From contig QIAU01000166.1 of NCBI GenBank assembly GCA_003225055.1, positions 1-40,680 on the forward strand: a stretch of DNA of 40,680 nt. Direction: 5' to 3'. This document shows, piece by piece, positions 32,307-40,680 of this stretch. The notes under the pieces were generated by a model. It did not search any database. It had not been told where the DNA came from and saw nothing but the letters and a program-made list of their open reading frames with translations. This DNA is from Acidobacteriota bacterium. Its GTDB lineage: Bacteria > Acidobacteriota > Terriglobia > Terriglobales > Acidobacteriaceae. A program made the translations under genes and the position numbers. Position 1 is the first letter of the stretch. The number at the start of each line of letters is the position of its first letter.

Positions 32307-35201
32307 TCAGAACTCAAAGTCAATCGAAAATTGAAGCTGACGTGCGATGCCGGCCCTGTCTGGCGTATCGAACGCTGGAATTGGAGCAGTGCCGGGGCCG
32401 AAGAACGGATTTACCGCGGCCACATTCGTATAGTTGAGCAGGTTGAACGATTCGGCCACGAGATCGAGTTTGCCGTGCTCGCCGACTTTGAAATACCTAA
32501 GCAGGCGGAGATCGAGTTCGACCTGAGTCGGGGTGCGGAGCGCATTGCGCGGGAAGTCCAGAGGTCGCGATGAGAGCGGGAACGCGCCGTTGCGATTGGC
32601 ATCGAAACCCACCAGCGGATTGATTCGCCTCCCGCTGCCGACCGTCAGAATCGGCGCGGCTTCGATATTCCCAAACAACTTTGCCATCAGTCCGGTCGGC
32701 TTTTTGCCTCCCTCCTCCTCCCCAAACGGCAAGTCGAACGTACCGCTGAAGACAAACCGATGCCGCTGATCATTCGCGGAAAGACTTCGTTCCGCGCGAA
32801 TAGCGTATGGGTTTTGGGGCTGCGTATTGAAATCGGAAGCGTCATCGATCGTCTTCGACAGCGTGTAGCTGCCCGAAAATTCAACCTCATTTGCCCAGCG
32901 GCGATTCACGGAAATGGAGGCGCCGTGGTAGGTAGAGCAGGAATCGTTCTGCCATTCGTAGACGTTGTCAAAAACGGGATTCAGCCTGCTCGGCCCAAAC
33001 ACGAGCCGGCCAAGTTGCTGAGGCGGAACGGCACTGAACCCGAGCGCTGACGCGTTGGCCGAGGTCAGTATGGTTGGCGGCGGCAGATTGACATTCACGG
33101 TACGCGGAAGCTTGACCCCATGAGCGAATAGATATGTGGCGCTGACCGTAAGGTTTTTGGTGATTAGCCGTTGCGCTCCCGCGCTTGCGATCTCGCTATA
33201 TGAAGTGGCGAGGTTCGGTGAGTTTCTGAAAATTGATGGCAAAACAGCTGCAATCGGAGTAGCCGGTGCGCCGCCCAGCACGCCATTGAAGATCTGCACG
33301 GCCAGCGATCCGTACGCGACCTGTTGCAACGCAGTTGCTCCGTTCCACTCCAAACCGCGGTCTACCGCAGCCAAGAGGTAGCGGTCGTAGAAAATTCCGA
33401 AGCCGGCGCGCAGGACCCACTGGTCGGACGGAGCGAAAGCGATACCGGCGCGCGGCGCGAAATTGTTCGTATCCGAGCGAACAGCTGATGGCAGTTGCTC
33501 GAATTCATAGCGCACGCCAGCATCGAGAGTGAGCCGCTTCGTAAGAGTCCAATGATCCTGAACGAATCCGGCGTATCTCGTCACCGCGAACTGCGTGCCC
33601 GGACTGCCCCAGGATTGGAGATATTCGTCAGGGGTGCCGGCTAAGAAGGCGGTCAGGGTTGGGAAAATGTAGTAGGCGGCGAAACCGTCGCTAACCGAAG
33701 CCGTTTCGTGGATTTGGTCGAGGTCGACCCCAAACTTCAGCAGGTGGCGACCTCGCAACATCGAAGTGGTGTTAAGAACTTCGTAGTGGTCCTCTGTTCG
33801 TTCGCCATTGCCTGAATACGGCCTGCCAAACTCGGCAAGCCCGGCGATTTGGATGCCTGGCCCGGTTTGATCGGTAGTTCTCAGCACTTGCTTCCGGCGG
33901 CTGATCTGGAAGCTTGCGTCGTTGACGGTGGAGGCGCTGAGAACTGAATTGAGACCAGCGGTGAGACCTTGATCACGCGTGAAGCTGCTCCCCCGAGCGC
34001 TCGGATCAGCCAGGCCGGTCAGGTTGAATGCGTCACCAATCTCGCGATTGTCGGTGAAGGCGTATTTCAGAAGAAGAGAATGTCTGGCGTTGATCTGGTG
34101 ATCGAGGCGGCCGGACGCCTCCGTTTCGGCCCGCTCTACCTGGAAGGTGCCTGAGTTGAGTTGCCGCGTGTGCAGGCGCGGGGATGCGCCGGAACTGAGA
34201 AACGAATTGATGCTGGACGCGACCGACGGTGAGATAAGCGAGCTATCATCGCCGCGCGAGCGTTCCTGCTCGCCACCGAAATAGTAAAACGTGCGGTCAT
34301 GAAGGATCGGTCCTCCTAGAGCAAAGCCCACCCGTTCCCGATTGAGCCCGGGTTGCGTGGTCTCGTTGGTCAGCGGCTCCCGCGCATTCAGTGCGCCATT
34401 TTGGACAAATAGGAATGCGTCGCCGTGATGAATGTTTGCGCCACTCTTGGTGACTACGTTGATTGAGCCGCCCGCTCCGCCGCCCGACTCGGCAGAGAGT
34501 CCGTTGTTCACGACCTGGAACTCGTGAATGCTCTCCGGTGAAAGTTCGGTGCGAACCGAGCCATCAAACTCGTCGTTGTTCTCTACGCCATCAATGTAGA
34601 GGCTGTTGCTGCGGGGCCGAAGACCGGCAAAGGTGAAGCCGCTGTCTGCAAGCACGCCCGAGGCGGCAGCGTTGCGCGGATTGTTGGATTGGCTTAGCGA
34701 GGGCGCCAGAAGCACAAAATTTAGGTAGCTGCGCGTGACGACCGGCGATTCCGCGATCCGCTCAGGCCCGACAGTGGTTGCGAGCGTCGTTTGCGTCACG
34801 TCTATCGGCGGAGGTTCACCTGAGACGGTGACTTGCTGTTCAACCGTTGCGGGCACGAGACGGATGGCAACAGAAGTGACACTGCCGAGGCTGACCTCGA
34901 CTGCATTGTTCTGATAAGCAGCGAAGCCAGGCGACTCCGCTCTCAGTTGATAGGTTCCAACCGCAACTCCAGCAAACAGGAACGTGCCCCTCGAATCGGT
35001 CGCTGCGGCGCGCGTTTGTTTCGTTGAAGGATTCATAAGCTGAATGCTGGCGCCGACAACCGCGTTTCCGGTCTGAACGACCACGCTGCCTTGAATGGTT
35101 CCGGTTGTCCTCGACACTTGGCCGGCTGCGAACGCCGGGAACAATAATGAAATGCCAACGGCTGCGGCTCGAATGCGAGCAGTGCTGGTAATAGAAATCA
35201 T
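32307..35201 (-). CDS. Large TonB-dependent receptor with carboxypeptidase-regulatory-like domain
   Basis: 964 residues. AAGGAG lies five bases before the ATG. The signal peptide (AAAVGISLLFPAFAAGQ) is followed by an Ig-like carboxypeptidase-regulatory domain at about 33-115 (GTIQGSVVVQTGNAVVGA, GTFLFAGVAVGTYQLRAESP). The plug follows at about 125-260 (NNPRNAAASGVLADSGFTFA, RPRSNSLYIDGVENND, ESIHEFQVVNNGLSAESGGG, GGSINVVTKSGAN), then a barrel ending in the Phe-terminal strand RQLQFSIDFEF. This is the OAR-like receptor class amplified in Acidobacteriota, thought to import large glycans or other polymers. No glycosidase genes are adjacent, so the substrate is open. The upstream small membrane gene is probably co-transcribed. 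Confidence 0.93.
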   Translation of the reverse strand: MISITSTARIRAAAVGISLLFPAFAAGQVSRTTGTIQGSVVVQTGNAVVGASIQLMNPSTKQTRAAATDSRGTFLFAGVAVGTYQLRAESPGFAAYQNNAVEVSLGSVTSVAIRLVPATVEQQVTVSGEPPPIDVTQTTLATTVGPERIAESPVVTRSYLNFVLLAPSLSQSNNPRNAAASGVLADSGFTFAGLRPRSNSLYIDGVENNDEFDGSVRTELSPESIHEFQVVNNGLSAESGGGAGGSINVVTKSGANIHHGDAFLFVQNGALNAREPLTNETTQPGLNRERVGFALGGPILHDRTFYYFGGEQERSRGDDSSLISPSVASSINSFLSSGASPRLHTRQLNSGTFQVERAETEASGRLDHQINARHSLLLKYAFTDNREIGDAFNLTGLADPSARGSSFTRDQGLTAGLNSVLSASTVNDASFQISRRKQVLRTTDQTGPGIQIAGLAEFGRPYSGNGERTEDHYEVLNTTSMLRGRHLLKFGVDLDQIHETASVSDGFAAYYIFPTLTAFLAGTPDEYLQSWGSPGTQFAVTRYAGFVQDHWTLTKRLTLDAGVRYEFEQLPSAVRSDTNNFAPRAGIAFAPSDQWVLRAGFGIFYDRYLLAAVDRGLEWNGATALQQVAYGSLAVQIFNGVLGGAPATPIAAVLPSIFRNSPNLATSYSEIASAGAQRLITKNLTVSATYLFAHGVKLPRTVNVNLPPPTILTSANASALGFSAVPPQQLGRLVFGPSRLNPVFDNVYEWQNDSCSTYHGASISVNRRWANEVEFSGSYTLSKTIDDASDFNTQPQNPYAIRAERSLSANDQRHRFVFSGTFDLPFGEEEGGKKPTGLMAKLFGNIEAAPILTVGSGRRINPLVGFDANRNGAFPLSSRPLDFPRNALRTPTQVELDLRLLRYFKVGEHGKLDLVAESFNLLNYTNVAAVNPFFGPGTAPIPAFDTPDRAGIARQLQFSIDFEF

Positions 35202-35253
35202 TTTCGCTCCTTGGGGCAGAGAAACCGCGAACTCTGTGCGGGAGGAGCGACGA

Positions 35254-35556
35254 TCAGACGCGAAGAGTTAACAGGGGCGGGGAATGCGTGGTTGCAATAA
35301 GAAGCGGCGGTCCAGTGCAGATGCACACGGTCGGCGAGGCGGTCCTGGAAACCTGAGTTCTAGCGACTGCGACCGCAACCGCTCCTGCAACCACGAGCAC
35401 GGCACCGGCTGTTAATGCCAAGACGACAAGAACGGATTCGATGTCGTTGCCGGTTTGCAGTGTGTGGTCCCAGTGATCCAGGAGTTCCGCGATGTGACCC
35501 CCGAGAACCACCAGCAGAACGGCGATTGAGGCGAGTTGGAGACTGCGCCGCCGCAA
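35254..35556 (-). CDS. Small hydrophobic membrane protein upstream of TonB receptor
   Basis: 100 residues from a TTG at 35556, the only start codon before an in-frame stop; GGGA nearby is a weak ribosome site. It has two membrane helices (LQLASIAVLLVVLGGHIAEL and LVVLALTAGAVLVVAGAVAV) linked by LLDHWDHTLQTGNDIESV. That His/Asp-rich loop matches a small family I have seen in Acidobacteriota (DHTLQTGNDIE). The tail has two cysteines (CICTGP) and His. It is 52 bases upstream of the receptor gene on the same strand, so probably one operon. Function unknown. Confidence 0.65.
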   Translation of the reverse strand: MRRRSLQLASIAVLLVVLGGHIAELLDHWDHTLQTGNDIESVLVVLALTAGAVLVVAGAVAVAVARTQVSRTASPTVCICTGPPLLIATTHSPPLLTLRV

Positions 35557-35663
35557 GGTCCCATGCTAGCACGACGTGCACGACCGGTGTGTGATGGATC
35601 GGTGATGCAGCTCTCCGAGCCTCATTCCGCTGGTCGCGGCTGTCTCGTGAACGCCATGGAGAC

Positions 35664-35714
35664 TTGGTAACAAAATTTGGTAACAAGCACGCCTAAAATG
35701 GCCTATTTGTTACC
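35664..35714. repeat. Repeats of TTGGTAACAA, direct and inverted
   Basis: TTGGTAACAA occurs at 35664-35673 and 35677-35686, and its inverted core TTGTTACC at 35707-35714. Paired GTAACA-type repeats with an inverted copy resemble arm or core sites of tyrosine recombinases, but no integrase is in the window. Confidence 0.45.
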
Positions 35715-35792
35715 CAGAGAAAGAGAACGCACAGGAAATCGTTGAAACCATTTGTTTTCGATTGTTGATTGGGTGTCGGTGGGTTTAACGTT

Positions 35793-36017
35793 CTACCTCC
35801 GTCTCGGATGTTGAGAGCTGGAACACCAGTCGCGAGCGGGGCCAGGGAGACGAGCGGAGAACTGGCCGCCATTCTCAAGGCGCCACGCTCCAAGGTATCG
35901 GAGTGGTAGCCCCATGGCCCCAAGTTCGGTGACGACCTTTGGTACGTGGGCAAACTTGGCGGCGACGCTCCCGACAAGGACAAAGCCGCCGAAAAGGATC
36001 GGGACATTGCCCAACAC
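35793..36017 (-). pseudogene. DoxX-like membrane protein remnant
   Basis: The minus-strand frame reads VPILFGGFVLVGSVAAKFAH, then VPKVVTELGAMGLP. This fits the first helices and the HVP-xVVxxLxxLGxP turn of DoxX-like proteins. The following part (LGAWRLENGG) no longer looks like a membrane protein. Another frame from about 35920 gives LERGALRMAASSPLVSLAPL, which could be the displaced next helix. So at least one frameshift is likely. DoxX relatives are small four-helix membrane proteins. The identification rests on a short match. Confidence 0.42.
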
Positions 36018-36429
36018 TCGACGGGGGGCTTGCTAATGCGACGAAGACAGCGTTCATGGTGCAAGCGTCGCATCGAATTGGGCGCTGACCTCAGTGCAGA
36101 ATTCTCGTGTGAACTGAAACGAGCGAGACAGAAAGTAGAGTCGGCCAAGAGCTCGCCGAAATGTCGCAATTCATGGTTCCGCGAATTCCTTGCAGGCCCG
36201 CGGTGGCAGCCGAATTTGAAACAGTGCGCAGTTTCCTACGCAAGCCGCTCACATCAATTTCGCGTTCGTCCGACCAGCCACTTCTCGTGGGCTTGGGCGA
36301 GACCGCGATCTCTGGCTCGATTAGCCATTGCGCGCGCAAGAGCGAGCTCTCGATCCCTGGTAATCTGGTGGCTGTTCACTGCTTTTCATGCTTTGACGTG
36401 CCCGGGTCCCGGCCCAGTTAACACTGGCG
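36018..36429. other. Intergenic, nothing recognised
   Basis: ORFs on both strands lack motifs and ribosome sites. The region separates the DoxX-like remnant from the end of the cupredoxin-like gene. Confidence 0.45.
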
Positions 36430-37188
36430 TTACGTTCCGGGCCGTGGCTTGAAGATAAAATCGACGGTCTTGGTTTCGTCCGCACCAACGGTGATCTTCT
36501 GGGTTGCTGCGCCGAGTTTTTCGTGCCAAGCCTCAACGGTGTAGGTACCTGGCGGCAGACTGCTTAGATCGAAGCTGCCATCCTTGCCGGTGACGACAAA
36601 GTACGGATGTTTGAACACCGCGACATAGCTCCGCATCCAGGGATGGATATTGCACTTCACCGGAATCGCGATCTCCTCGCGCGCAAATGCTTCGTCGACC
36701 TTCGTGCCCGGAAGCTCAGCTTTGTTCCATTCCCGATTGTTGGCTGGCGTAGGGTGGATATTGTGGGTAGTGGGATCATGGTTGACTACCTCCAGTAGCT
36801 GGTTCGCTCGCAAAGCCAGCACGTGAGGCTGATACGTGCACCCCTTCTGCTCGATCACTGCTGGTTGATTAGGGGCGTCAAAAGTACGGTCGCCGAGGCC
36901 ATCAGCAATGAACACGATCACGTTTTGTAACCCGCCTTTCGGGTCGGCCACCACGTCCTGACTCAAAACTGGAGTCGGATGTTGTTTCGCACAGCTTGGG
37001 TCAGCCGCCATGTTGATGGGTGTAGGCTTGGCCATTTTGCCCTCGAACTTGACTGCGCCTCTGACGGTGGCTGTGCCCGGGCTGCTACTTGATAAAGTGG
37101 GAGGACTTCCTGCCTTCACAGTCTGCCCGCTGCAAATGCAAATCATCGCTGCTGAAGCAGCTATAAGAATAAGGCTCTTCGTTTTCAT
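36430..37188 (-). CDS. Secreted cupredoxin/carboxypeptidase-regulatory-like protein
   Basis: 252 residues from ATG at 37188 (MKTKSLILIAAS), chosen because AGGGG lies five bases upstream and the signal peptide (LILIAASAAMICICSGQ) starts there. It begins with a beta-sandwich stretch (TVRGAVKFEGKMAKPTPINM). A cupredoxin-like region follows with HVLALRANQLLEVVNHDPTT, HNIHPTP and VKCNIHPWMRSYVAVF, where His, Cys-x-x-His and Met could form a type 1 copper site. The C-terminus (GSFDLSSLPPGTYTVEAWHE) is a carboxypeptidase-regulatory-like or Cna-B-like module. It is probably a periplasmic or surface electron-transfer or copper-binding protein; copper binding is inferred from residues only. Confidence 0.75.
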   Translation of the reverse strand: MKTKSLILIAASAAMICICSGQTVKAGSPPTLSSSSPGTATVRGAVKFEGKMAKPTPINMAADPSCAKQHPTPVLSQDVVADPKGGLQNVIVFIADGLGDRTFDAPNQPAVIEQKGCTYQPHVLALRANQLLEVVNHDPTTHNIHPTPANNREWNKAELPGTKVDEAFAREEIAIPVKCNIHPWMRSYVAVFKHPYFVVTGKDGSFDLSSLPPGTYTVEAWHEKLGAATQKITVGADETKTVDFIFKPRPGT

Positions 37189-38154
37189 ACAACCCCTACT
37201 TTCTGCCCCTCGCGCATGTGATTCCTTTGACATTGCCCGGCGGTCTCCTAGCAGCTAGGCACCGGACGAGATCAGCGTAAGCAAGGCCGAAGAAGGAGTT
37301 GTCATCCCACAGTCAACGAACTGTCATTTTCGCGTCATTTTTTTGGTCAGGTGATATCGCCGAAATTAATGAGGTAATTCCTGAAAAAACGTTGCCGAGA
37401 GGAGGAGGAACTGATCGCTTCCTGGGCTGCGCTGGCTTCAGTGAAACAACGCGCGCTCGAGATTCCGGTCCATGCGGTCGGACAACATAGCACAGTGAGT
37501 ACAAGGCCCTGCCGAACGAACCGTCCGCATGACTATATGAAGATGCAGCCCGGCTTTGCCACCAGGTGCTTCATCGGACACCGCAGGGCACGGCGACGGC
37601 GAACCCACTCATGCGCGAGTGCGGGAAATTGCCGGAGCAGTTCAGACTTTCTTCACTCTCACTACGCCTGACTTTTGTCTCTTTATGGGTTCTGCGCAGG
37701 AAACTGACAAGGCCCGTGATTCTAGCGGCTTTGGTCTTTATAGCTGACATGGATCCCGCCGCCGTCGTTGTGGAAATGTGGCAACGCGCGTCGGATGCTG
37801 GTTTCCAAGCGCCAGGCGAAAGATCGACACGTCCGGTTTACGACTCTAGATGGTTCGCCCGGCGCGTCATTTCGGCAGCGAACCTGTGGGATGCTGCTCA
37901 TTCTTGGTGAAGTACCCATTGGGCTGCCCAAGATCGAAAACGTCGCTTTCGAGAAAGCCGCGTAGACTGCACACTTTTACAGATTCTTGTGCAGAGCTGA
38001 TGACGCTGGCCCTTCCCCAAAAGTACGGAAGAATCCATTTTGGGCAAACCGTGCGATCTAACAGCACTCAAGCAATTTGTGTGGCGTGGAAGTCACTTAA
38101 CGCCGCCTGCGCTAAACACTCTGCTGAGAACATTGCGCGGATAGCTAATTGCCT
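37189..38154. other. Long intergenic region without supported genes
   Basis: Nearly 970 bases with only overlapping short ORFs on both strands. One frame (37556-37747) has HGDGEPTHARVREIAGAVQT but no family I recognise. It may hold another decayed gene. Confidence 0.45.
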
Positions 38155-39255
38155 TCATCGGGCACTGGGGGTGAGCGAGCCAAACAAGCCGTGCTGTTCG
38201 TCATCGATACCCGCAGTAAAGAAGAGCGTAGTGGTCGGACCAGCGTTTGCGCCATTTCCAAACTGTAAGCCCCACAGACCAGGAATCACGATTGGCTTGC
38301 CGTCCGCGGCTCTAAGCGTACCGCGGAACTCGCCCGTTTCCAGGTCGTAGGCATGAATTCTGCCGTCGCCGAAATTGCCAACCAACAATCGATCGCTGAA
38401 CTTACCGAAGTTATCAGGCGCAATGACCATCCCCCAGGGCGAGTTAAGCTTGCCACGCGAGATGAGGCGCCGCATAAGATGCCCGTCGGCGTCAAACACG
38501 TCCACGAAGCCGTGGCCGCTTCCGGCCACGTCATCGTGCTTTGCGGCGTTTTGAAGGGCGTAGGTTACGTACAGCTTCCCATTGATGTTGCGGATGCCAA
38601 ATGGGGCGTAGCCGACCGGAGTGTCGGGGTCGGTGAAGGATCCCGGCATGTGGACGGGCGCGAAATTCTGGTTGAAAACATCGATTGTCGCGGCGCGGAA
38701 GTTCGTTGCGTAGAGGAAATTGTTGCCGTCATCCGTCGTGGCAAGTTCGAGACCCTTGTATACCGCTCCGTCCGCCGCGGTCGGATTCGCCGAGTTATCA
38801 ACCTCCAAGATCGCGCTGGCCAGATTTACTGAGGGGCTCCACCCGGAGATCGTTCCATCCTCAGTCGCAAAGATGAAAGAGGCTTTGCCGGAATGCCCGC
38901 CCTGGGAGACCGTGAAATCCGAAGCCGTTGAATTGAAGACGATTCCGGTAGGCGCAGCCGGACCAGCCGCTCCCGCCGGCGGGGGAATGGCAACGACCAG
39001 GCCCAGCTTTGTACCTGCTCCGTTGTACAGCGTCGAAAGGCCGCTACCGTTATCGGAGACCCAGAAGGGGCTGGTCGACGAGGCAACGATACCCCAGGGG
39101 TTCACCAGATTTGCATCGACGCTGGCTGCGCGGCCCGGGATGTCTGAAACCAAATCAGTCTCCACATAGGCGTGGTCGTCGGCCCACAGCGAATGCGGAC
39201 CACTTAAGACAAAGAGAATGGATAGGATTCCTAAAGCGGCATGGCGCTTGATCAT
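38155..39255 (-). CDS. Secreted TIGR03118-family propeller protein
   Basis: 366 residues from ATG at 39255, with GAGGAG nine bases upstream and a signal peptide (ALGILSILFVLSGPHSLWA); the frame is open further upstream without coding character. TIGR03118 features are visible: NLVNPWGIVASSTSPFWVSD, NGSGLSTLYNGAG, PTGIVFNSTASDF, FIFATEDGTISGWSP, ATNFRAATIDVFNQNF, GHGFVDVFDADG, LNSPWGMVIAPDNFGKFSDR, LLVGNFGDGRIHAYD and GLWGLQFGNGANAGPTTTLF. These are exported, NHL-like propellers of unknown role. It ends SLTPSAR, lacking the sorting tail some relatives carry. There is no partner gene nearby. Confidence 0.88.
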   Translation of the reverse strand: MIKRHAALGILSILFVLSGPHSLWADDHAYVETDLVSDIPGRAASVDANLVNPWGIVASSTSPFWVSDNGSGLSTLYNGAGTKLGLVVAIPPPAGAAGPAAPTGIVFNSTASDFTVSQGGHSGKASFIFATEDGTISGWSPSVNLASAILEVDNSANPTAADGAVYKGLELATTDDGNNFLYATNFRAATIDVFNQNFAPVHMPGSFTDPDTPVGYAPFGIRNINGKLYVTYALQNAAKHDDVAGSGHGFVDVFDADGHLMRRLISRGKLNSPWGMVIAPDNFGKFSDRLLVGNFGDGRIHAYDLETGEFRGTLRAADGKPIVIPGLWGLQFGNGANAGPTTTLFFTAGIDDEQHGLFGSLTPSAR

Positions 39256-39819
39256 AAGATTCACTCCTCTGTCACTCTCGTTCCCTGAAAGACCGTACGA
39301 GATGGTTTGAGAATTGAGGACGGAATGCAGGGCCCGTGATATACGTTGCACTTGACCAGAACTGAGACTTCCAAAGCGCGGAGGCTTTCTGCGAGCAGGC
39401 CAAAGCTCACTCGTTTCCACCACCCCTTGGCCCCTTCAAAAGCTACACTTCCTCATCTGTGAAGGCAACAGGCCCTGCACCTCCGCGCACCTCCGCATGT
39501 CCAGCCCTAACTAATCGCGGCGCGACTTTAGCTCCTGAGTGGCCGTAGTGTGTCACCTACGTGTCAAGCCGATGTAAAAAATTCGTCGGTGTTCGGGCTG
39601 AGGTTCGCAAAAAGTCTCTTTCCGGGCCGAGAGCGTCACCCGACGCCTTGAAAGCGGTTTCGTTTCGGATTGTACCGCGCACTCTTGCGAGAAAAGCTCC
39701 CTTTCAGCAACCCGGGCCGAGGCCGTAAGGCTGAGACCCGAATCCCGGGGAACCTGCCTTTTCTGCGCGGTTGAAGCCGAGAGCGGATGTGATGTAAGTT
39801 CGCTCGCATCAGCTCGAGT
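39256..39819. other. Intergenic, nothing recognised
   Basis: The left part is the promoter side of the TIGR03118 gene; the right part leads to the FKBP gene. No ORF with family resemblance. The expected signal peptide of the FKBP gene was sought here and not found intact. Confidence 0.45.
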
Positions 39820-40573
39820 GTGCCGCCCTCTATCCCTCGACAACCAGCCGCTGGCTCCAAAAAGCAAAGTGCGGAGACCGCAACCGGGGTGACGAAACGA
39901 GTGGCGCCGGGTGGAAAACACGCACTCACGGAAACAGAGAAGCGCGGCTATGCCTTAGGCGTAGAGCTCGGATCTGATGTTGCGAGACAACAGATGGAGG
40001 TTGATCCGAAATTCCTGATGCAGGGAATGGCAGACGGTTTTTCTGGGGCCACGCTGCTCATGACGGTGGAGGATAATCAATGGCATACTTGCCGAAATAC
40101 AAAAGGAGCAGCGCGAGAAGATAGCGCTCGCCCAGAAGGAGTTCGCCGAGCAGAACAAGAAATACGGGGAGGCGTTCCTTGCGGCCAATAAGGCCAAAGA
40201 CGGAGTCGTCGTCCTACCCAGTGGGCTGCAATACAAGGTTCTGAGGGAAGGGGACGGCAAAAAGCCAGGGCTCGACGACAACGTTCGTTGCAATTACCGG
40301 GGCACTCTCCTCGACGGATCGGAGATCGACAGTTCATACAAGCGCAATGAGCCGTCAACCTTACCGCTGAAGGGCGTTATCAAAGGCTGGACGGAGGTCC
40401 TCCAGCTGATGCCGGTCGGGTCCAAGTGGCAGATCTTTGTCCCTTCAGAGCTGGCGTACGGGGAGCGAGGAAACGGCCGCAACATCGGGCCGAACGCCAC
40501 GCTGATCTTCGAAGTTGAGCTGCTTTCGATCCAAAAGGGAGGCGCGGCAGCGAAGCCTAAAGGGAATTTCTAG
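39820..40573 (+). pseudogene. FKBP-type peptidyl-prolyl isomerase with one frameshift
   Basis: The first frame (GTG at 39820 to about 40080) holds the N-terminal dimerisation region of Mip/FkpA-like isomerases: LTETEKRGYALGVELGSDVA, DPKFLMQGMADGFSGATLLM. At 40081 one extra base shifts the frame. The next frame continues GILAEIQKEQREKIALAQKE, LPSGLQYKVLREGDG, NYRGTLLDGSEIDSSYKR, GVIKGWTEVLQLMPVGSKWQ and AYGERGNGRNIGPNATLIFE to a stop at 40571. The FKBP domain is otherwise complete, with its active-site aromatic residues. No signal peptide is found at the start. This is either a young pseudogene or a single-base sequence error. Confidence 0.82.
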
Positions 40574-40680
40574 TCCAATGTGCGCCAACTTGCTTCAATG
40601 CTGGTTTGGTATGTCCCTTGCTATCGGCTTGGCACAACAATCACTGGTACAGCAACAGACCTGCCGCTATCTCCCCCGCT
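40574..40680. other. Right edge, undetermined
   Basis: An ATG at 40578 opens a frame to the window edge (34 codons). There is no ribosome site and no recognisable motif. Confidence 0.3.

Noticed and set aside
37556-37910. Overlapping plus-strand ORFs in the gap before the TIGR03118 gene
   Set aside because: Two frames are open at once, neither with motif or ribosome site; possible decayed gene but nothing to name.
1-40680. CRISPR array, rRNA or prophage structural genes
   Set aside because: No regularly spaced repeats, no rRNA signature and no phage head, tail or integrase gene seen on either strand.

Overview
The window reads as a chromosomal segment from an Acidobacteriota bacterium, probably a soil lineage. 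This is an inference from gene content: a giant TonB-dependent receptor with an N-terminal carboxypeptidase-regulatory-like domain, a paired glycosyltransferase and GH130 gene, DUF1259 with ChrA/ChrB, TIGR03118 and BNR-repeat secreted proteins, and a Tes-like radical SAM protein. No rRNA or other taxonomic marker is present. One tRNA-Leu(GAG) is encoded. A striking property is that intact long genes alternate with many broken ones: fragments of pilT, dipZ, a PIN toxin, a response regulator, a YncE-like lipoprotein, a cytochrome c, a MerR regulator, an FKBP isomerase, a DoxX-like protein, a PilZ protein and a group II intron.

Layout. 1-3181 (minus): glycan module, the 5' part of a GH130 gene preceded by a bifunctional-looking GT4 glycosyltransferase. 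3182-7400: decayed region with group II intron debris, a truncated response regulator, tRNA-Leu, an intact HTH antitoxin followed by a deleted PIN toxin, a DUF433 protein and SpoIIAA/STAS-like proteins. 7600-18521: signalling block. A minus-strand operon encodes, in transcription order, REC-HD-GYP, TonB receptor, YfiR-like periplasmic protein, hybrid histidine kinase and CheY-like receiver. Beside it lie a PilZ gene with an in-frame amber codon, a wrecked pilT, a stand-alone receiver and a plus-strand PAS-GGDEF-EAL protein. Together these make a c-di-GMP synthesis, degradation and sensing locus.

18522-23396: remnants (dipZ, transposase tail, YncE-like lipoprotein) around an intact secreted BNR-repeat protein. 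23409-26416 (minus): compact chromate-resistance operon chrB, DUF1259, chrA. 26417-28190: more debris (MerR, cytochrome c) and a small secreted DUF5666-like protein. 28190-31448: a GntR/FadR regulator diverges from a three-gene unit of a Tes-like radical SAM enzyme and two tiny overlapping single-helix membrane proteins. A sigma70-like promoter and an inverted repeat lie between them. 32307-35556 (minus): large TonB receptor downstream of a small membrane protein. 36430-39255: a secreted cupredoxin/carboxypeptidase-like protein and a TIGR03118 protein. 39820-40573: FKBP-type isomerase broken by one frameshift.

The two parts most likely to hold undescribed biology are the Tes-like radical SAM unit with its two microproteins and presumed GntR control, a candidate membrane-spanning-lipid system, and the YfiR-TonB-histidine kinase-HD-GYP operon, where a kinase seems to occupy the place of the diguanylate cyclase YfiN.
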